DNA from: Oscillospiraceae bacterium
GTDB taxonomy: Bacteria; Bacillota; Clostridia; Oscillospirales; Ruminococcaceae
Assembly: GCA_021199855.1 (NCBI GenBank)
Contig: JAJQHD010000043.1
Coordinates: 1 to 41,642 of the forward strand
Reading direction: 5' to 3'
DNA length: 41,642 nucleotides
The position numbers and the translations under genes were made by a program. A model generated the notes under the pieces. The model was given only the letters and a program-made list of their open reading frames with translations. It was not told where the DNA came from and did not search any database. Shown in pieces: positions 25,247 to 34,845 of this stretch (positions within the stretch are counted from its first letter, which is position 1; each line of letters starts with the position of its first letter).

Positions 25247-27204
25247 TGCTGTGATTCCCTCCATTCTGCATACTGCCTATTAGCTTCAGCAATAATGTCT
25301 TCTATGCCGGCTTCTTCAAGTGTTTCACGATATTCAGCCAGATATTCTTCAAAAGTAAGATTGCTATAGTTAAGCATGTTCTTTCCGTAAACGCATGTTA
25401 CGGCTCGAACCTCTATACATTGCTGATAAACTTCGGAGTCGTCAAAAACAAAGTCGAAGTCTTCACTGACATAGGCATTTTCGAGCGATTCAAGATAGGT
25501 TTCGCTGATATATAAGGATTCATCGTATGTTGGGATGCACAGAAGCAAATTTGCAAACTGTTCATAGGCGGTTTGGTAGTATGTATCTGGCTCGATTTTG
25601 CCGTTTTCAAGGATGTAATCTTCATAGTTAGCATAACACATTCGGTTGTTCAGCTCCTCATCGGTGAGCATTGTCGCTATGAAATCAAACGCCATATCCT
25701 GATTTTCGCTTGTACTGCTCACACCTAAGGCATTGCTGTTTCTTGTCAGCGAAACGCTCTCATCATAAACGACATAAACGGGAATATATATTCTGTTGCG
25801 ATCCGAATCAGTGCCAAACGGAAGATCGAATATATCTCCATTGTCTGCGGGAAGATACACGGTGTTCTCAAAAGCGAAGAAAGAGTTGAAAAACGAATAC
25901 TCTCTCACATATCCTTCAAGATTCAGGCTGTACATCATCTCAATGTAGCTGACAAATTCCTCATTATCCAGCCAGCTCTTTGCGGTCTTCTCTTCCTCGT
26001 CCCAATAAACTCCTGTTGTAAGTACCTGAGAATCAACATAGTAAGACGTCTGGTAATTAGAGTAGGTCATGATGGATGTTACGCTTGGTTCTTCCGAAGC
26101 TATTTGCTCAAGTATATCCATCTGCTCAGTGAGCGGTTTCTCCAGATCATAGCCATATTCATCTGCAAGCTCGACGTTCAGATACAGGCATTTCTGATAA
26201 CTCAGCGAGCCGTTGCAGTTTATGCCATAGACTGTTCCATTGTATCTGAGTGAAGTCCACAGATTCTCCGGCATCATCGAGTAAAGAGCCTGACCAACTT
26301 CTGTCGATTCAAGATAGTCATCTAAAGGCAAAAGCAAATCATCCCGTATGCAGTAGTAATATTTATCGGTACTGATAATATCTACTTGCTCACCACTATC
26401 CACCAGAGTCTTAAGACTGCTATAGTAATCGACTGAGCCGTAGTTACTCGGATAGTAGTCGCTGTAGATAACATTCAAGTCTATGGTTTCAAAGTAAACA
26501 ACATAGTCCTTGCCGATACTGTCCAAGTATTCGTTTACTGCGTTTTGAATATTAACGCTATAAGAGTTCCCTATCATCGCCACGACAAGTACTGTCTTTT
26601 CTGGGTACTCCGCCTGAAGGTCATCTTTGGTCATGCCATAGGACTGAGGATAAAAGGATATGTCTGTATGGCGGTTTCCGTCTTCGTCAGTATATGTTTC
26701 TTGAACCTCGATTTCTCCATCCTCATTTATCCACGAGGTAATATAGTATTCGTCTTCACTTTCGGGAACGGTTGTGACGGCGGTAGTTGTAGCCTCTGTT
26801 GTGGACTCATATCCTATAAGCTCATCTTCCGCAATTTTTACATAGCAATAGTCATCGTCAAGATACTTCAGAACAAAGCCATCGTCGGCATGGTAAACAA
26901 CCGAATATGAGTAATTGTCGTCAAGATTAAGGCTATACTGCTTTCCTGTTAAGATTTCGATTGCAACCCCAGACCATGTATCGAAGATATAACCGCCGCA
27001 GACTTCATAGGAACCGGAACCGACTTCTATCTCTTCACCGTTCGGAGTGAGGACGGTTTTGCCGGTGTCGCCGTTCAGAATAAGATAGCCGTTCGACCAT
27101 TCGGAGATATTTGTTATGTCGCTTTCTGAAAACTCGCCGGTCTCAATGTTATACATATAGTAGTCGTAGTTATACCAGTCGGTATTCTTGTAGTCGTCCT
27201 GCAT
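25243..27204 (-). CDS. A-B fusion lipoprotein, part after an in-frame amber codon
   Basis: This 653-residue ORF is the remainder of the gene starting at 27885. The frame is continuous across TAG 27247-27249 except for that codon. Residues 1-about 130 are the C-terminal half of an A-type domain, ending at KIAEDELIG. A Thr-rich linker (TTEATTTAVTTVPESE) joins directly to a complete B-type solute-binding-like domain without its own signal peptide. That domain includes EYPEKTVLVVA, NEYLDSIGKDYV, LADEYGYDLEKPL and the C-terminal ANRQYAEWRE. Elsewhere in the operon A and B are separate genes, so a deletion has fused them here. ATG 27204 is internal and lacks a convincing ribosome site. Unless the TAG is read through, this part is probably not made. 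Confidence 0.7.
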   Translation of the reverse strand: MQDDYKNTDWYNYDYYMYNIETGEFSESDITNISEWSNGYLILNGDTGKTVLTPNGEEIEVGSGSYEVCGGYIFDTWSGVAIEILTGKQYSLNLDDNYSYSVVYHADDGFVLKYLDDDYCYVKIAEDELIGYESTTEATTTAVTTVPESEDEYYITSWINEDGEIEVQETYTDEDGNRHTDISFYPQSYGMTKDDLQAEYPEKTVLVVAMIGNSYSVNIQNAVNEYLDSIGKDYVVYFETIDLNVIYSDYYPSNYGSVDYYSSLKTLVDSGEQVDIISTDKYYYCIRDDLLLPLDDYLESTEVGQALYSMMPENLWTSLRYNGTVYGINCNGSLSYQKCLYLNVELADEYGYDLEKPLTEQMDILEQIASEEPSVTSIMTYSNYQTSYYVDSQVLTTGVYWDEEEKTAKSWLDNEEFVSYIEMMYSLNLEGYVREYSFFNSFFAFENTVYLPADNGDIFDLPFGTDSDRNRIYIPVYVVYDESVSLTRNSNALGVSSTSENQDMAFDFIATMLTDEELNNRMCYANYEDYILENGKIEPDTYYQTAYEQFANLLLCIPTYDESLYISETYLESLENAYVSEDFDFVFDDSEVYQQCIEVRAVTCVYGKNMLNYSNLTFEEYLAEYRETLEEAGIEDIIAEANRQYAEWRESQQ

Positions 27205-27246
27205 GATGTCCTCGATCGTCGGCTCGTCGCCTTTGAGGTAGCTATA

Positions 27247-27885
27247 CTAAAGATAGATTTTGCCGTTATATTCGCCATAGACCCAGTCCTCGCCACCATC
27301 ATATGAGCCTACCTCCGCTATTTCGGTATACTCGCCGGAGGAAAGGGAGTAGCTGCAGAAATATATCGTCCTCTGGTTGGTACTTGTGCCGTAGGCATCA
27401 TAAACGCTTTCTTCGGAACAGAAATAGATAGTGTCGCCGGCAAGGACTATTCTTTCATAGACGTTTACAGTTCTGTTCGAGACTGTTTTGAGCCTCACGC
27501 GTGAAGTCCCGTCGGTCTCTGCACTGTAAATCGAGAAGTAATTTTCATAGCCGTCATCGCCCATTGAAACGCCAGTCACGAAATAGTAGAGTTTGCCCTC
27601 ATATAAAAACGGGTGGTTGTACATTCCGAAGGACGGGCAGGTGTCAGAATCGGTATGGGTGCAGTTCGGATAAGGACAGACAATAACCGACACCATGCTC
27701 TCAAAATCCACGAAGTGAAGCCTTGACAAGGAATCGACAAACAGCTCCCCGCCTTCGCCGACATCCGTATACTCGCTTATAACCCGTGAAGTAGATTCGG
27801 CTTTCTTTGTGTCACTGTCTCCGCAAGAAGTGAACACAGATAGACAAAGTGTAATTGCAATAATTACTGATAACAGTTTTTTCAT
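27247..27885 (-). CDS. A-type lipoprotein, N-terminal part ending at an in-frame amber codon
   Basis: These 212 residues start at ATG 27885, which overlaps the previous stop as ATGA and follows AAGGAG. The lipoprotein signal is MKKLLSVIIAITLCLSVFTSC, with Cys21 acylated. The A-type hallmark CPYPNCTHTDSDTC spaces C70, C75, H77, D79 and C83. Propeller-like strands follow up to GEYNGKIYL and then TAG. The intact paralogue at 31069 continues IYISYSY where this gene reads IYL-stop-YSY. A single C-to-A change from a TCG serine codon would create the stop, and the homologous frame resumes at once. It is therefore a recent nonsense allele, a recoded codon or a sequencing error. Confidence 0.75.
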   Translation of the reverse strand: MKKLLSVIIAITLCLSVFTSCGDSDTKKAESTSRVISEYTDVGEGGELFVDSLSRLHFVDFESMVSVIVCPYPNCTHTDSDTCPSFGMYNHPFLYEGKLYYFVTGVSMGDDGYENYFSIYSAETDGTSRVRLKTVSNRTVNVYERIVLAGDTIYFCSEESVYDAYGTSTNQRTIYFCSYSLSSGEYTEIAEVGSYDGGEDWVYGEYNGKIYL

Positions 27886-29444
27886 GGGTTTGTCTCCTTC
27901 CATTCAGCATACTGCCTGTTCGCTTCATCCAAAATCGTTTCAAGTCCTGCATCATCAAGTCTCTTCTCCAAGTCTGAAAGAAAGTCGGAAAATGTCTCAT
28001 AGGAATCTGAGACTATCATATCGTTTATATCAACAATCATTATCGAGCGGAGTTCCTTGACTTCGTTTTTTACTGCTGAATCGTCAAAAGCAAATTCGAG
28101 AGATGAGTTTGCGGGAACGGCGGACATCAATTCAGAAATAGCGTCAGCTTCAAGAATAAAATGCTCACCATAAGTCATTTCTTCGTAAGCCGGATGGCAA
28201 ATAAGCCAATTTGCAAATCGCATTGTACTTACGGATTCATAGACTGTAACAATCCCATTCTCCATAGTGTAATCATCCTCCGTCCCGAATGACAGAAGAT
28301 TGTTCAGGTATTCATCTGTCTGAGATGTGGCAAGAAGGTCAAAAGCCATGTCTTTATGCTTTGAGTAGGCGCACACGCCGGTAGCAGTCTGAGATTTCCT
28401 GTAGCCTATATCATCAAGCTTGCATCTGATAACTTCATATGTTGACATACCAAACGATGCAAGGCTATCCATTGGTTCCCCGTGGGTTTCAATTATGTTT
28501 GCAAATACACCGGACTTGTAACTGGCATTACCTTGTGCAATCGAGGTATAAGCAAGACCGTCCTGATAGAACGAGAAACAGCTTTGCAGAAATGAGATGT
28601 ACTCCTGATTTTCAAGAGCGCTTATAATGCTGTCTGTAGCTTCGTCATAGTAGCCGACGGAAGCAAAATCATAGGGATCAGACGGGAAATAAGCCCAAGG
28701 AGTTACCAAGCCGGTCAAAAGCCCGATGCAATTCTCCGCATTAACTATTTCTTCCACTAAGTCCTTTTGCTCAAATATAGACTTTTCCGTGTCAAAGCCA
28801 TATTTTTCGACAAGTTCTTTATTATACTCGATGTAGGTATACACAGATAAGCAGCTCAGATTATTGTCAATTCCATACACTGAGCCGTCAAACGTCAATG
28901 ACTTCCAATAGTTCTCCGGCATGAGGTCGTAAAGCTTCTGACCTGCTTCTGTTCGAGACAGGTACACGTCAAGATTTTCAAATAATCCGGCTTCAACAAA
29001 GCTTGTATACGGAGAGATTCCCCAAGAGTCGTCTGAGAGCATACCTCCCGCATAAATTATATCGACAGGTTCATCATTTTCAATCTTACTGATGATAGTG
29101 TCAATATACCGTTCATCGCTTTCCGAAGTCTGAAGTGACTGCGGCAAAAAACATACGACGTAGTCCTTGCCCAAGCTTATGAGATATTCGTTGACTTCTT
29201 CAACAGGAACAATCCCGGTGCCGAAAAGCACCTGCCAGACCAGTACAGTTTTATCCGGATACAACTCCTGTACTTCATCATAGGAGACATAATTACTGCC
29301 GCCAGCCATCCAGAATGTCGTGAATGTTTTTGAAGAAGAGTCTTCATCAGTAGCTTCGCTTTCGGAATCGCCATGCGTTCCGCATGAAGTAAGAATAGAA
29401 AATATAATTGCAAATGAGATGATGCTTATAAACCTTTTATTCAT
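27882..29444 (-). CDS. B-type solute-binding-like lipoprotein
   Basis: This lipoprotein has 520 residues from ATG 29444 (overlapping the previous TGA as ATGA). The signal MNKRFISIISFAIIFSILTSC has Cys21 as acylation site. Family hallmarks are VQELYPDKTVLVWQ, EVNEYLISLGKDYVVCF, ENYWKSLTFDGSVYGID, YGFDTEKSIFEQKDL and the C-terminal NRQYAEWKE. The overall layout suggests the extracellular solute-binding fold of ABC uptake systems, but the operon encodes an exporter and no importer. Its last codons (TGG AAG GAG) supply the ribosome site of the next gene. The ligand is unknown. Confidence 0.86.
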   Translation of the reverse strand: MNKRFISIISFAIIFSILTSCGTHGDSESEATDEDSSSKTFTTFWMAGGSNYVSYDEVQELYPDKTVLVWQVLFGTGIVPVEEVNEYLISLGKDYVVCFLPQSLQTSESDERYIDTIISKIENDEPVDIIYAGGMLSDDSWGISPYTSFVEAGLFENLDVYLSRTEAGQKLYDLMPENYWKSLTFDGSVYGIDNNLSCLSVYTYIEYNKELVEKYGFDTEKSIFEQKDLVEEIVNAENCIGLLTGLVTPWAYFPSDPYDFASVGYYDEATDSIISALENQEYISFLQSCFSFYQDGLAYTSIAQGNASYKSGVFANIIETHGEPMDSLASFGMSTYEVIRCKLDDIGYRKSQTATGVCAYSKHKDMAFDLLATSQTDEYLNNLLSFGTEDDYTMENGIVTVYESVSTMRFANWLICHPAYEEMTYGEHFILEADAISELMSAVPANSSLEFAFDDSAVKNEVKELRSIMIVDINDMIVSDSYETFSDFLSDLEKRLDDAGLETILDEANRQYAEWKETNP

Positions 29445-31072
29445 TTTCTCTCCTTCCATTCGGCATACTGCCTGTTTGCTTCGGTGATTATGTCGTTTAT
29501 ACCGGCTTCTTCAAGAAGCACGCGAAAATCGGAAAGATACTCGTCAAAGTCGGTGTAATCCGTGAGGCGGTTGTATGTCATCTCGCCCATCACGCCGAGA
29601 ACATCCACGCACTGCTGGAACACCTCGCTGTCGTCAAACACGAAATCGAAATCTTCGTCAATACAAGCATTTTCAAGAGCTGTCTTGTATACTTCGGCAA
29701 TGTCAGGCGTCTGCAAAGTGTTCGGAACGCTCAGCAAAAGATTTGAGAACTGATCACAAGCGTAATAGAACAGGTTATGATTTATTCGTCCGTCGCTGTA
29801 CATCTCAGATTCGTAATCGGCGTAGCACATGCGATTGTTGAGCTCTGCATCAGTAAGCATAGTTGCAATGAAATCGAAGGCCATATCCTGATTCTCGCTT
29901 CTGCTGCTCACTCCCAAGGCATAGCTATTTCTAGTGAGAACAGGTTGATAGTCGTCATATACCGCATACACCTCTTTATATATGGCGTTGCCATCATCGT
30001 CCTCGTAGCCTGTCCAATAATTGAAGACTTCGCCGATTTCCATAGGATAATCCACCGTACATTCAAGAGCAAAGTATGATTCGGTGTATGATGCTGTCGA
30101 TAATCCTTCATTGTAGAGGGTAAATGCCGTTTGCAAAGTAGAGATATAGTCTTCGTCGTCAAGCCAGCTTATTGTGGTTTTGTTTTCTGCGTCCCAATAT
30201 ACTCCTGAAGTCAGCTCGTTTTTGTCAGCATTGCAATCTACCATCAGTGTCGAAAAGAATGAATAAATGGTCTTGTCCACGCTTTCGCTTTGGATAGTCT
30301 CAAGCAAGTCAAGTTGATCAGTGAGTGGCTTTGAAAAATCGTAGCCGTATTCATCAGCTAAAGCTGCATCTACAAGATAAGCATGTGTTGGCTTTATGGA
30401 GCCATTGCAATTGATTCCGTAAATAGCGCCATTGTAGTTGTAAGCTCTCCAGAGGTTTTCTGGCATCATCGAATAGAGAGTCTGACCGACCTCGGTCGAT
30501 TCAAGATAATCATCCAAAGGCACCAGCATATCGTCGCGAATACTGTAGAAATAGTTGGTCGTGCTGATGATGTCAATCTGTTCCCCACTTTCAACTTTCG
30601 ATTTCAGATCGCTGTACCAGTTGCTGAGTCCGACATTCGAACAATAATCGCTGTAAATTGGATTATTCTCGGTGAAGTCGAAGCATATGACATAATCCTT
30701 GCCGAGTTCATTAAGATACTCGTTGACTGCCTTTGTTATGTAGTAATATCCGTTTTTGCCGACACATGCAACAACGAGAACCGTCTTGTCGGGATATTCC
30801 GTCTGAACCTCCTCATATGTCTGAATATCAGGCGATTTTGAGTATTGCATGGTGCTCCCGTCTTCAAATTCTTCGTAGTACTGTATGTAACCGTCATCGT
30901 CCATCCACGAGGTGATGTAATACTCGTGAGTAGTGGCTTCGGTGGTGGTTGTGACAGCAGAAGTCGTAGTAGCCGCCGTTGTGGTTTCGCTTTCCTGCAA
31001 GGGTTCGCTTACGCAACTGCAAAGGGAAAATGCAAGCGATGCGGCTAAGATAAGGGATAGTAATTTTTTCAT
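29441..31072 (-). CDS. B-type solute-binding-like lipoprotein
   Basis: The product has 543 residues with the signal MKKLLSLILAASLAFSLCSC and a long Thr-rich linker (about 28-48). The B-type domain shows VQTEYPDKTVLVVA, NEYLNELGKDYVICF, ENLWRAYNYNGAIYGIN and ADEYGYDFSKPLTDQLDLL, then SENQDMAFDFIATMLTDAELNNRMCY and the tail EANRQYAEWKERK. It is closest to the B half of the fusion protein, sharing EYYITSW and the PLDDYLESTEVGQ segment, which suggests recent duplication. The ATG overlaps the preceding stop as ATGA. Function is unknown; it is probably a surface ligand-binding subunit. Confidence 0.87.
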   Translation of the reverse strand: MKKLLSLILAASLAFSLCSCVSEPLQESETTTAATTTSAVTTTTEATTHEYYITSWMDDDGYIQYYEEFEDGSTMQYSKSPDIQTYEEVQTEYPDKTVLVVACVGKNGYYYITKAVNEYLNELGKDYVICFDFTENNPIYSDYCSNVGLSNWYSDLKSKVESGEQIDIISTTNYFYSIRDDMLVPLDDYLESTEVGQTLYSMMPENLWRAYNYNGAIYGINCNGSIKPTHAYLVDAALADEYGYDFSKPLTDQLDLLETIQSESVDKTIYSFFSTLMVDCNADKNELTSGVYWDAENKTTISWLDDEDYISTLQTAFTLYNEGLSTASYTESYFALECTVDYPMEIGEVFNYWTGYEDDDGNAIYKEVYAVYDDYQPVLTRNSYALGVSSRSENQDMAFDFIATMLTDAELNNRMCYADYESEMYSDGRINHNLFYYACDQFSNLLLSVPNTLQTPDIAEVYKTALENACIDEDFDFVFDDSEVFQQCVDVLGVMGEMTYNRLTDYTDFDEYLSDFRVLLEEAGINDIITEANRQYAEWKERK

Positions 31073-32139
31073 GATGTGATCTCCTCTCTGATAAGCTCAG
31101 AAGCTTCGAGCCTGATGAATTCGTTGTTCAATGAGTCCTTCAGGATGTATGCCCCGTCGAGATAATACTCGACATTGTATCTGGTTTCAAGCGGAAGCTT
31201 CGACTCGTAGTGTGTGCCTGTTTCAAGATCAATTATCAATCCATAGTATAGGTGGAAAGCGTAGTCGTTGCACACCTGAAGTGCGACTTTGTTTCCGATG
31301 TCATACTCTTCCCCGTTCGGAGTTCTGATTATAGCTTCAGTAAGGTCGTCATTATAAACTATAAGATAGCCGTCCAAGGCTTTCCAGACTGCCTCATCAT
31401 TTTCGGAAAGCTCACCTGTGGACAAATCGAACTTGTAATATTCCAAGACAGATTCAGGGAATATGTGGTCGATATACAGCGCATCGAGTTCTTCATCGGT
31501 CAGTTCGTGGTCATAGTAAGAATAGCTTATATAAACGATGCCGTTTGCTTCACCCTTGATACTCGCACCGGCGTTGTAGCCTTCGCCTATTTTTACTACC
31601 TCGTTGAACTTGCCGGTTTCAAAGTCATATGAAATCAAAGAAACACTCACATAATCTTCAGTAGTGCCGTAATCGTTGAAGGCCGTCTGCTTTGCGGTCA
31701 TATAGATAGTGTTTTCGACAACGAGTGCCGGATTATAGCCTGCAATTTCCCAGTCGGTAAAGGTTTCAAGGGCAATGCGATTGGTGCCATCAATGTCGCA
31801 ACGATAGGCAGTAATTGTCTCGGAATAAGTGCCATTTGTGTATTTGAAGTAGTACATCTTACCATCAAATACAGTTGGATAGCATGACAGCCCATAGGAC
31901 GAGCAGGTGCTACTATCAGCATGAGTGCAGTTTGGATAAGGGCAGACGATAGTGGATTGCATTGTCACGAAATCGCAGTAGTTCAGCCTCGTATAAGAAT
32001 CATAGTAGAACTCGCCGTTGTTGTAGATGTTTGTTTCAAGGCTTACCATATGGGAAACGGGATATTCGTCGGCTGATGAACTTTTGCAACCGCAAAGCAT
32101 AATTACAAGCGCCAGGACCAATACAAACAATCTCTTCAT
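31069..32139 (-). CDS. A-type lipoprotein with Cys/His motif and propeller-like domain
   Basis: This 356-residue lipoprotein has the signal MKRLFVLVLALVIMLCGC. The A-type motif is C66, C71, H73, D75 and C79 (CPYPNCTHADSSTC). Strand-rich repeats follow, such as GKMYYFKYTNG, NTIYMTAKQ and NGIVYISYSYYD, resembling a DUF5050 or beta-propeller fold. The Cys/His set looks able to bind a metal or form disulphides, but this is untested. ATG 32139 overlaps the previous stop. The stop overlaps the start of the following B-type gene, with GAGGAGATC as ribosome site. It is the intact reference for the amber-interrupted paralogue. Confidence 0.85.
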   Translation of the reverse strand: MKRLFVLVLALVIMLCGCKSSSADEYPVSHMVSLETNIYNNGEFYYDSYTRLNYCDFVTMQSTIVCPYPNCTHADSSTCSSYGLSCYPTVFDGKMYYFKYTNGTYSETITAYRCDIDGTNRIALETFTDWEIAGYNPALVVENTIYMTAKQTAFNDYGTTEDYVSVSLISYDFETGKFNEVVKIGEGYNAGASIKGEANGIVYISYSYYDHELTDEELDALYIDHIFPESVLEYYKFDLSTGELSENDEAVWKALDGYLIVYNDDLTEAIIRTPNGEEYDIGNKVALQVCNDYAFHLYYGLIIDLETGTHYESKLPLETRYNVEYYLDGAYILKDSLNNEFIRLEASELIREEITS

Positions 32140-33257
32140 GCTATCTCTTCCCCTATCAGTTCACTTTCCTCAATCTTTACATACCCATCATCCTGCCTGA
32201 TGATATAGCTTCCGTCGAGGTACCAGACGACCCAGCCGTCATAGTCGCTGACGGTGTATCTCTTGCCGGTTTTAAGATTGATGCACTCGCGGTCAGTGCC
32301 GCCGGAGAAAAGCATGTCGTTCACTACACTATAGGATGACATTCCAAGCGGGGTGAAATTTTCGTAAATGCTCTCGTTGCCCTTGGAGTCGAAAACGGTC
32401 ACTGTTGTGCCGCTGATGGCGATGAAATAGTTGCTGTCAACAACGAAGTTGTCATAGCTGTCGTCGGAGCCGGGCATATCCCAATCGACAAAGCTTTCCG
32501 AGGCGATGTCATAGCAACAGTAGTGGTTCTCATAAAGAGCCGTGAACTCGTCCCAGTGCTCCGTCATATAGTCGAAGTCTTCCCATTTCTCGTCCCAAGG
32601 CTCATCAAGGGCGTTCTCAGTCAGGTAGATTTTGCCGTTATATTCGCCGTAGATTGTCGCTCCGCCGTCATAGCCGGAGTCGAGTTCTCCCAAGCAATAA
32701 AAGCTCTCGGTGGAATAGTCAAACCGATAGAGCCAGAAAGTCTCGTTGCCGGTGGCGATGAAGTTGACTGCGTCAAACTCCGACTCCGTGCCGACAAAAT
32801 AGAGGCTGGTCCCGACCAGAAGTGCCTTTTCCGAATGGTAAAGCTCGATATTCTCGGCAGTCGTGACTTTTCTGCGGTTGGAGCCGTCGATAGAAGCCGA
32901 GTAGGCGACAAGATTATTCTGCGGCAAGCCGTCGCTGTTCGTGACGGTCTCCTGCACGAAATAGTAAAGCCCGCCGTTTACCGCTACGGGATGATTTATG
33001 ATGCCGAAAGCTGTGCATTCTTCCGAATCATTATGAAGACAGTTAGGCTTCGAGCAGATATATGTGTAAGCCATGGTTGTGAAGTCGATATACATAAGCT
33101 TCTCACCGTCCTCGTAAAACTCGCCGTTGTTATACAGATTCGAGAAGACATAAACCGCCGACGACTCCTCATATCCGTCAAGAGTCTCCGTTGTAACTCT
33201 GCTCCCGCAGGAAGTAAGCATCAGCACCGCCAATAGTACCGCTACAATTTTAATCAT
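32136..33257 (-). CDS. A-type lipoprotein with Cys/His motif and propeller-like domain
   Basis: This 373-residue lipoprotein has the signal MIKIVAVLLAVLMLTSC with Cys17 acylated. The motif C68, C73, H75, D77 and C81 reads CSKPNCLHNDSEEC. Strand repeats include GGLYYFVQE, TSLYFVGTE and NGKIYLTEN, and the end LDGSYIIRQDDGYVKIEESELIGEE matches the other A-type proteins. The start codon overlaps the upstream gene by 8 bases, the longest overlap in the operon, and uses GGAGGG inside its last codons. It may be a surface sensor or accessory subunit of the exporter; that is inference from position. Confidence 0.85.
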   Translation of the reverse strand: MIKIVAVLLAVLMLTSCGSRVTTETLDGYEESSAVYVFSNLYNNGEFYEDGEKLMYIDFTTMAYTYICSKPNCLHNDSEECTAFGIINHPVAVNGGLYYFVQETVTNSDGLPQNNLVAYSASIDGSNRRKVTTAENIELYHSEKALLVGTSLYFVGTESEFDAVNFIATGNETFWLYRFDYSTESFYCLGELDSGYDGGATIYGEYNGKIYLTENALDEPWDEKWEDFDYMTEHWDEFTALYENHYCCYDIASESFVDWDMPGSDDSYDNFVVDSNYFIAISGTTVTVFDSKGNESIYENFTPLGMSSYSVVNDMLFSGGTDRECINLKTGKRYTVSDYDGWVVWYLDGSYIIRQDDGYVKIEESELIGEEIA

Positions 33258-34845
33258 AGTTGTTTACCCTCCATTCGGCATACTGCCGATTGATTTCTTC
33301 CAGAAGCTCATCAATCCACGCTTCTTTAAGCTCGGATTGCAAGGCGGCGAGGTCTGCCTCGACTGACGAATAATACAAATATGAGTGATTCTGCACTGTT
33401 TCCTGAACAGAACTGTAGAGTTCTTCATAGCCTCTGACGTCAAAAGCGAAGCCTACTGCTTCACTTGCATCTGCCGGTTGAGCGTTTTCCAGAATCTCCG
33501 CAAACAGTTCGTTCATATCTTCTGGCATATCGCCGTAGGAATCGGTTATCAGCGGATTGGCGAAGCGGTAATTTATCAGATACGGCGCATCTTCACTGTT
33601 GCCGAACGAGAGAAGATTGTTGAGGGTGCTGTCGGTCTGACTTTGGAGGATGAAGTCAAAGGCTTCAGTTCTATGCTCCGAGCTGGAATAGATGCTAACT
33701 CCTCCTGCGGAGGATGAGGTGTAGGTAAAACTTGTATTGTCGGCAACGGTGGTGAAATCGGAATAGGTGTCGTCGCCGGTTTCAAACTGGGTCTGTTCGC
33801 CTGTGAAGGATTTTCCCAAGTTGAGGGAATAGGTGCTTGTCGATATGCCATAGCTTGCAAGATACATTCCGGTGTAGTTTTCGGCATCGTCAAAGATAAG
33901 TCCACTGTCTTTGAGTTTATACCAGAGCTCAAGGCTTTTAGAGAAGCTGTCGCCGTCTGCGAGATTGACAATTCCGTCATCATAGGAAGTGCCTATTATT
34001 CCGGCAAAAACAAACTCTTTGTAAAGGCTCGAATAATTGACCTTGACTCCACGGCAGTTTTCTTCGGTCATAATGGTCTCTATGAGATCAAGCTGTTCAA
34101 ACAGCGATTTATCGTAGTCCCAGCCGTACTTGTCGGCAAGCTCAGTGTTGATGAGATAGTAGTTTGTGTCGTTTCTTCTCACTCCGAGACTGAAGCCACC
34201 GAAGCCGTAGATAGTGCCGTTCACCTTGAAGGATTCCCAATATTCTTCAGGAAGCGAGTTGTAATACTCTGTCGCCTCCTCAGAACTTTCAAAGTAGCTT
34301 TCAAGTGGCTCATAGATTCCGTTCAAAGCATTGTAATAATAAGCTGTGATAATCGGCTCGTCGAAACTTGTAACCATAACCGTCAGAATGTCCGCTTGCC
34401 CGCCGGATTCTAGATAATCAGTAAAGCAGTCGAGCATGGAGTCATAGTCTCCGTTATCGTACTTGACTGTTGCCGCAGTCATGTTTAAGGGATAGTAGCA
34501 GAGAACATACTCCTTGCCGATGGAGTCAAGATACTCGTTGATTTCATCTATAGAAATCTCAATTTCGAGACTGCTGTCAGCCGTCAGAGCAAATCCGACC
34601 CACACGAGGACTGTTTTATCGGGGTATTCGGCTTGGATTTCTTCGGCGGTCTTGTAGGAATAGAGGGTGAATGCAGAATAGATAGCATCGTTGTCAATCT
34701 CACTGGTTTCGCCGGTGGTTTGCTCGGTTGTAGAAGCTATTGTAGCCACCGTTGTGGTTTCACCTTCCTGCAAGGTTTCGCTTCCGCAACTGCAAAGAGA
34801 AAACGCAAGCGATGCGGCTATGATAAGAGACAGTAATTTTTTCAT
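33250..34845 (-). CDS. B-type solute-binding-like lipoprotein
   Basis: The product has 531 residues from ATG 34845. The signal MKKLLSLIIAASLAFSLCSC is nearly identical to that of the gene at 29441, including at DNA level. A Thr-rich linker precedes the B domain: IQAEYPDKTVLVWVGF, then INEYLDSIGKDYVLCYYP, EEYWESFKVNGTIYGFGG and the tail EINRQYAEWR. It is closest to the TGA-interrupted paralogue upstream. It shows the conserved VLVW in which that paralogue has lost the Trp codon. Start and stop both overlap neighbouring genes. Confidence 0.87.
   Translation of the reverse strand: MKKLLSLIIAASLAFSLCSCGSETLQEGETTTVATIASTTEQTTGETSEIDNDAIYSAFTLYSYKTAEEIQAEYPDKTVLVWVGFALTADSSLEIEISIDEINEYLDSIGKEYVLCYYPLNMTAATVKYDNGDYDSMLDCFTDYLESGGQADILTVMVTSFDEPIITAYYYNALNGIYEPLESYFESSEEATEYYNSLPEEYWESFKVNGTIYGFGGFSLGVRRNDTNYYLINTELADKYGWDYDKSLFEQLDLIETIMTEENCRGVKVNYSSLYKEFVFAGIIGTSYDDGIVNLADGDSFSKSLELWYKLKDSGLIFDDAENYTGMYLASYGISTSTYSLNLGKSFTGEQTQFETGDDTYSDFTTVADNTSFTYTSSSAGGVSIYSSSEHRTEAFDFILQSQTDSTLNNLLSFGNSEDAPYLINYRFANPLITDSYGDMPEDMNELFAEILENAQPADASEAVGFAFDVRGYEELYSSVQETVQNHSYLYYSSVEADLAALQSELKEAWIDELLEEINRQYAEWRVNNYD

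Noticed and set aside
32523-33236. Plus-strand open frame of 237 codons
   Set aside because: It is the complement of an A-type lipoprotein gene with a signal peptide, lipobox and overlapping neighbours.
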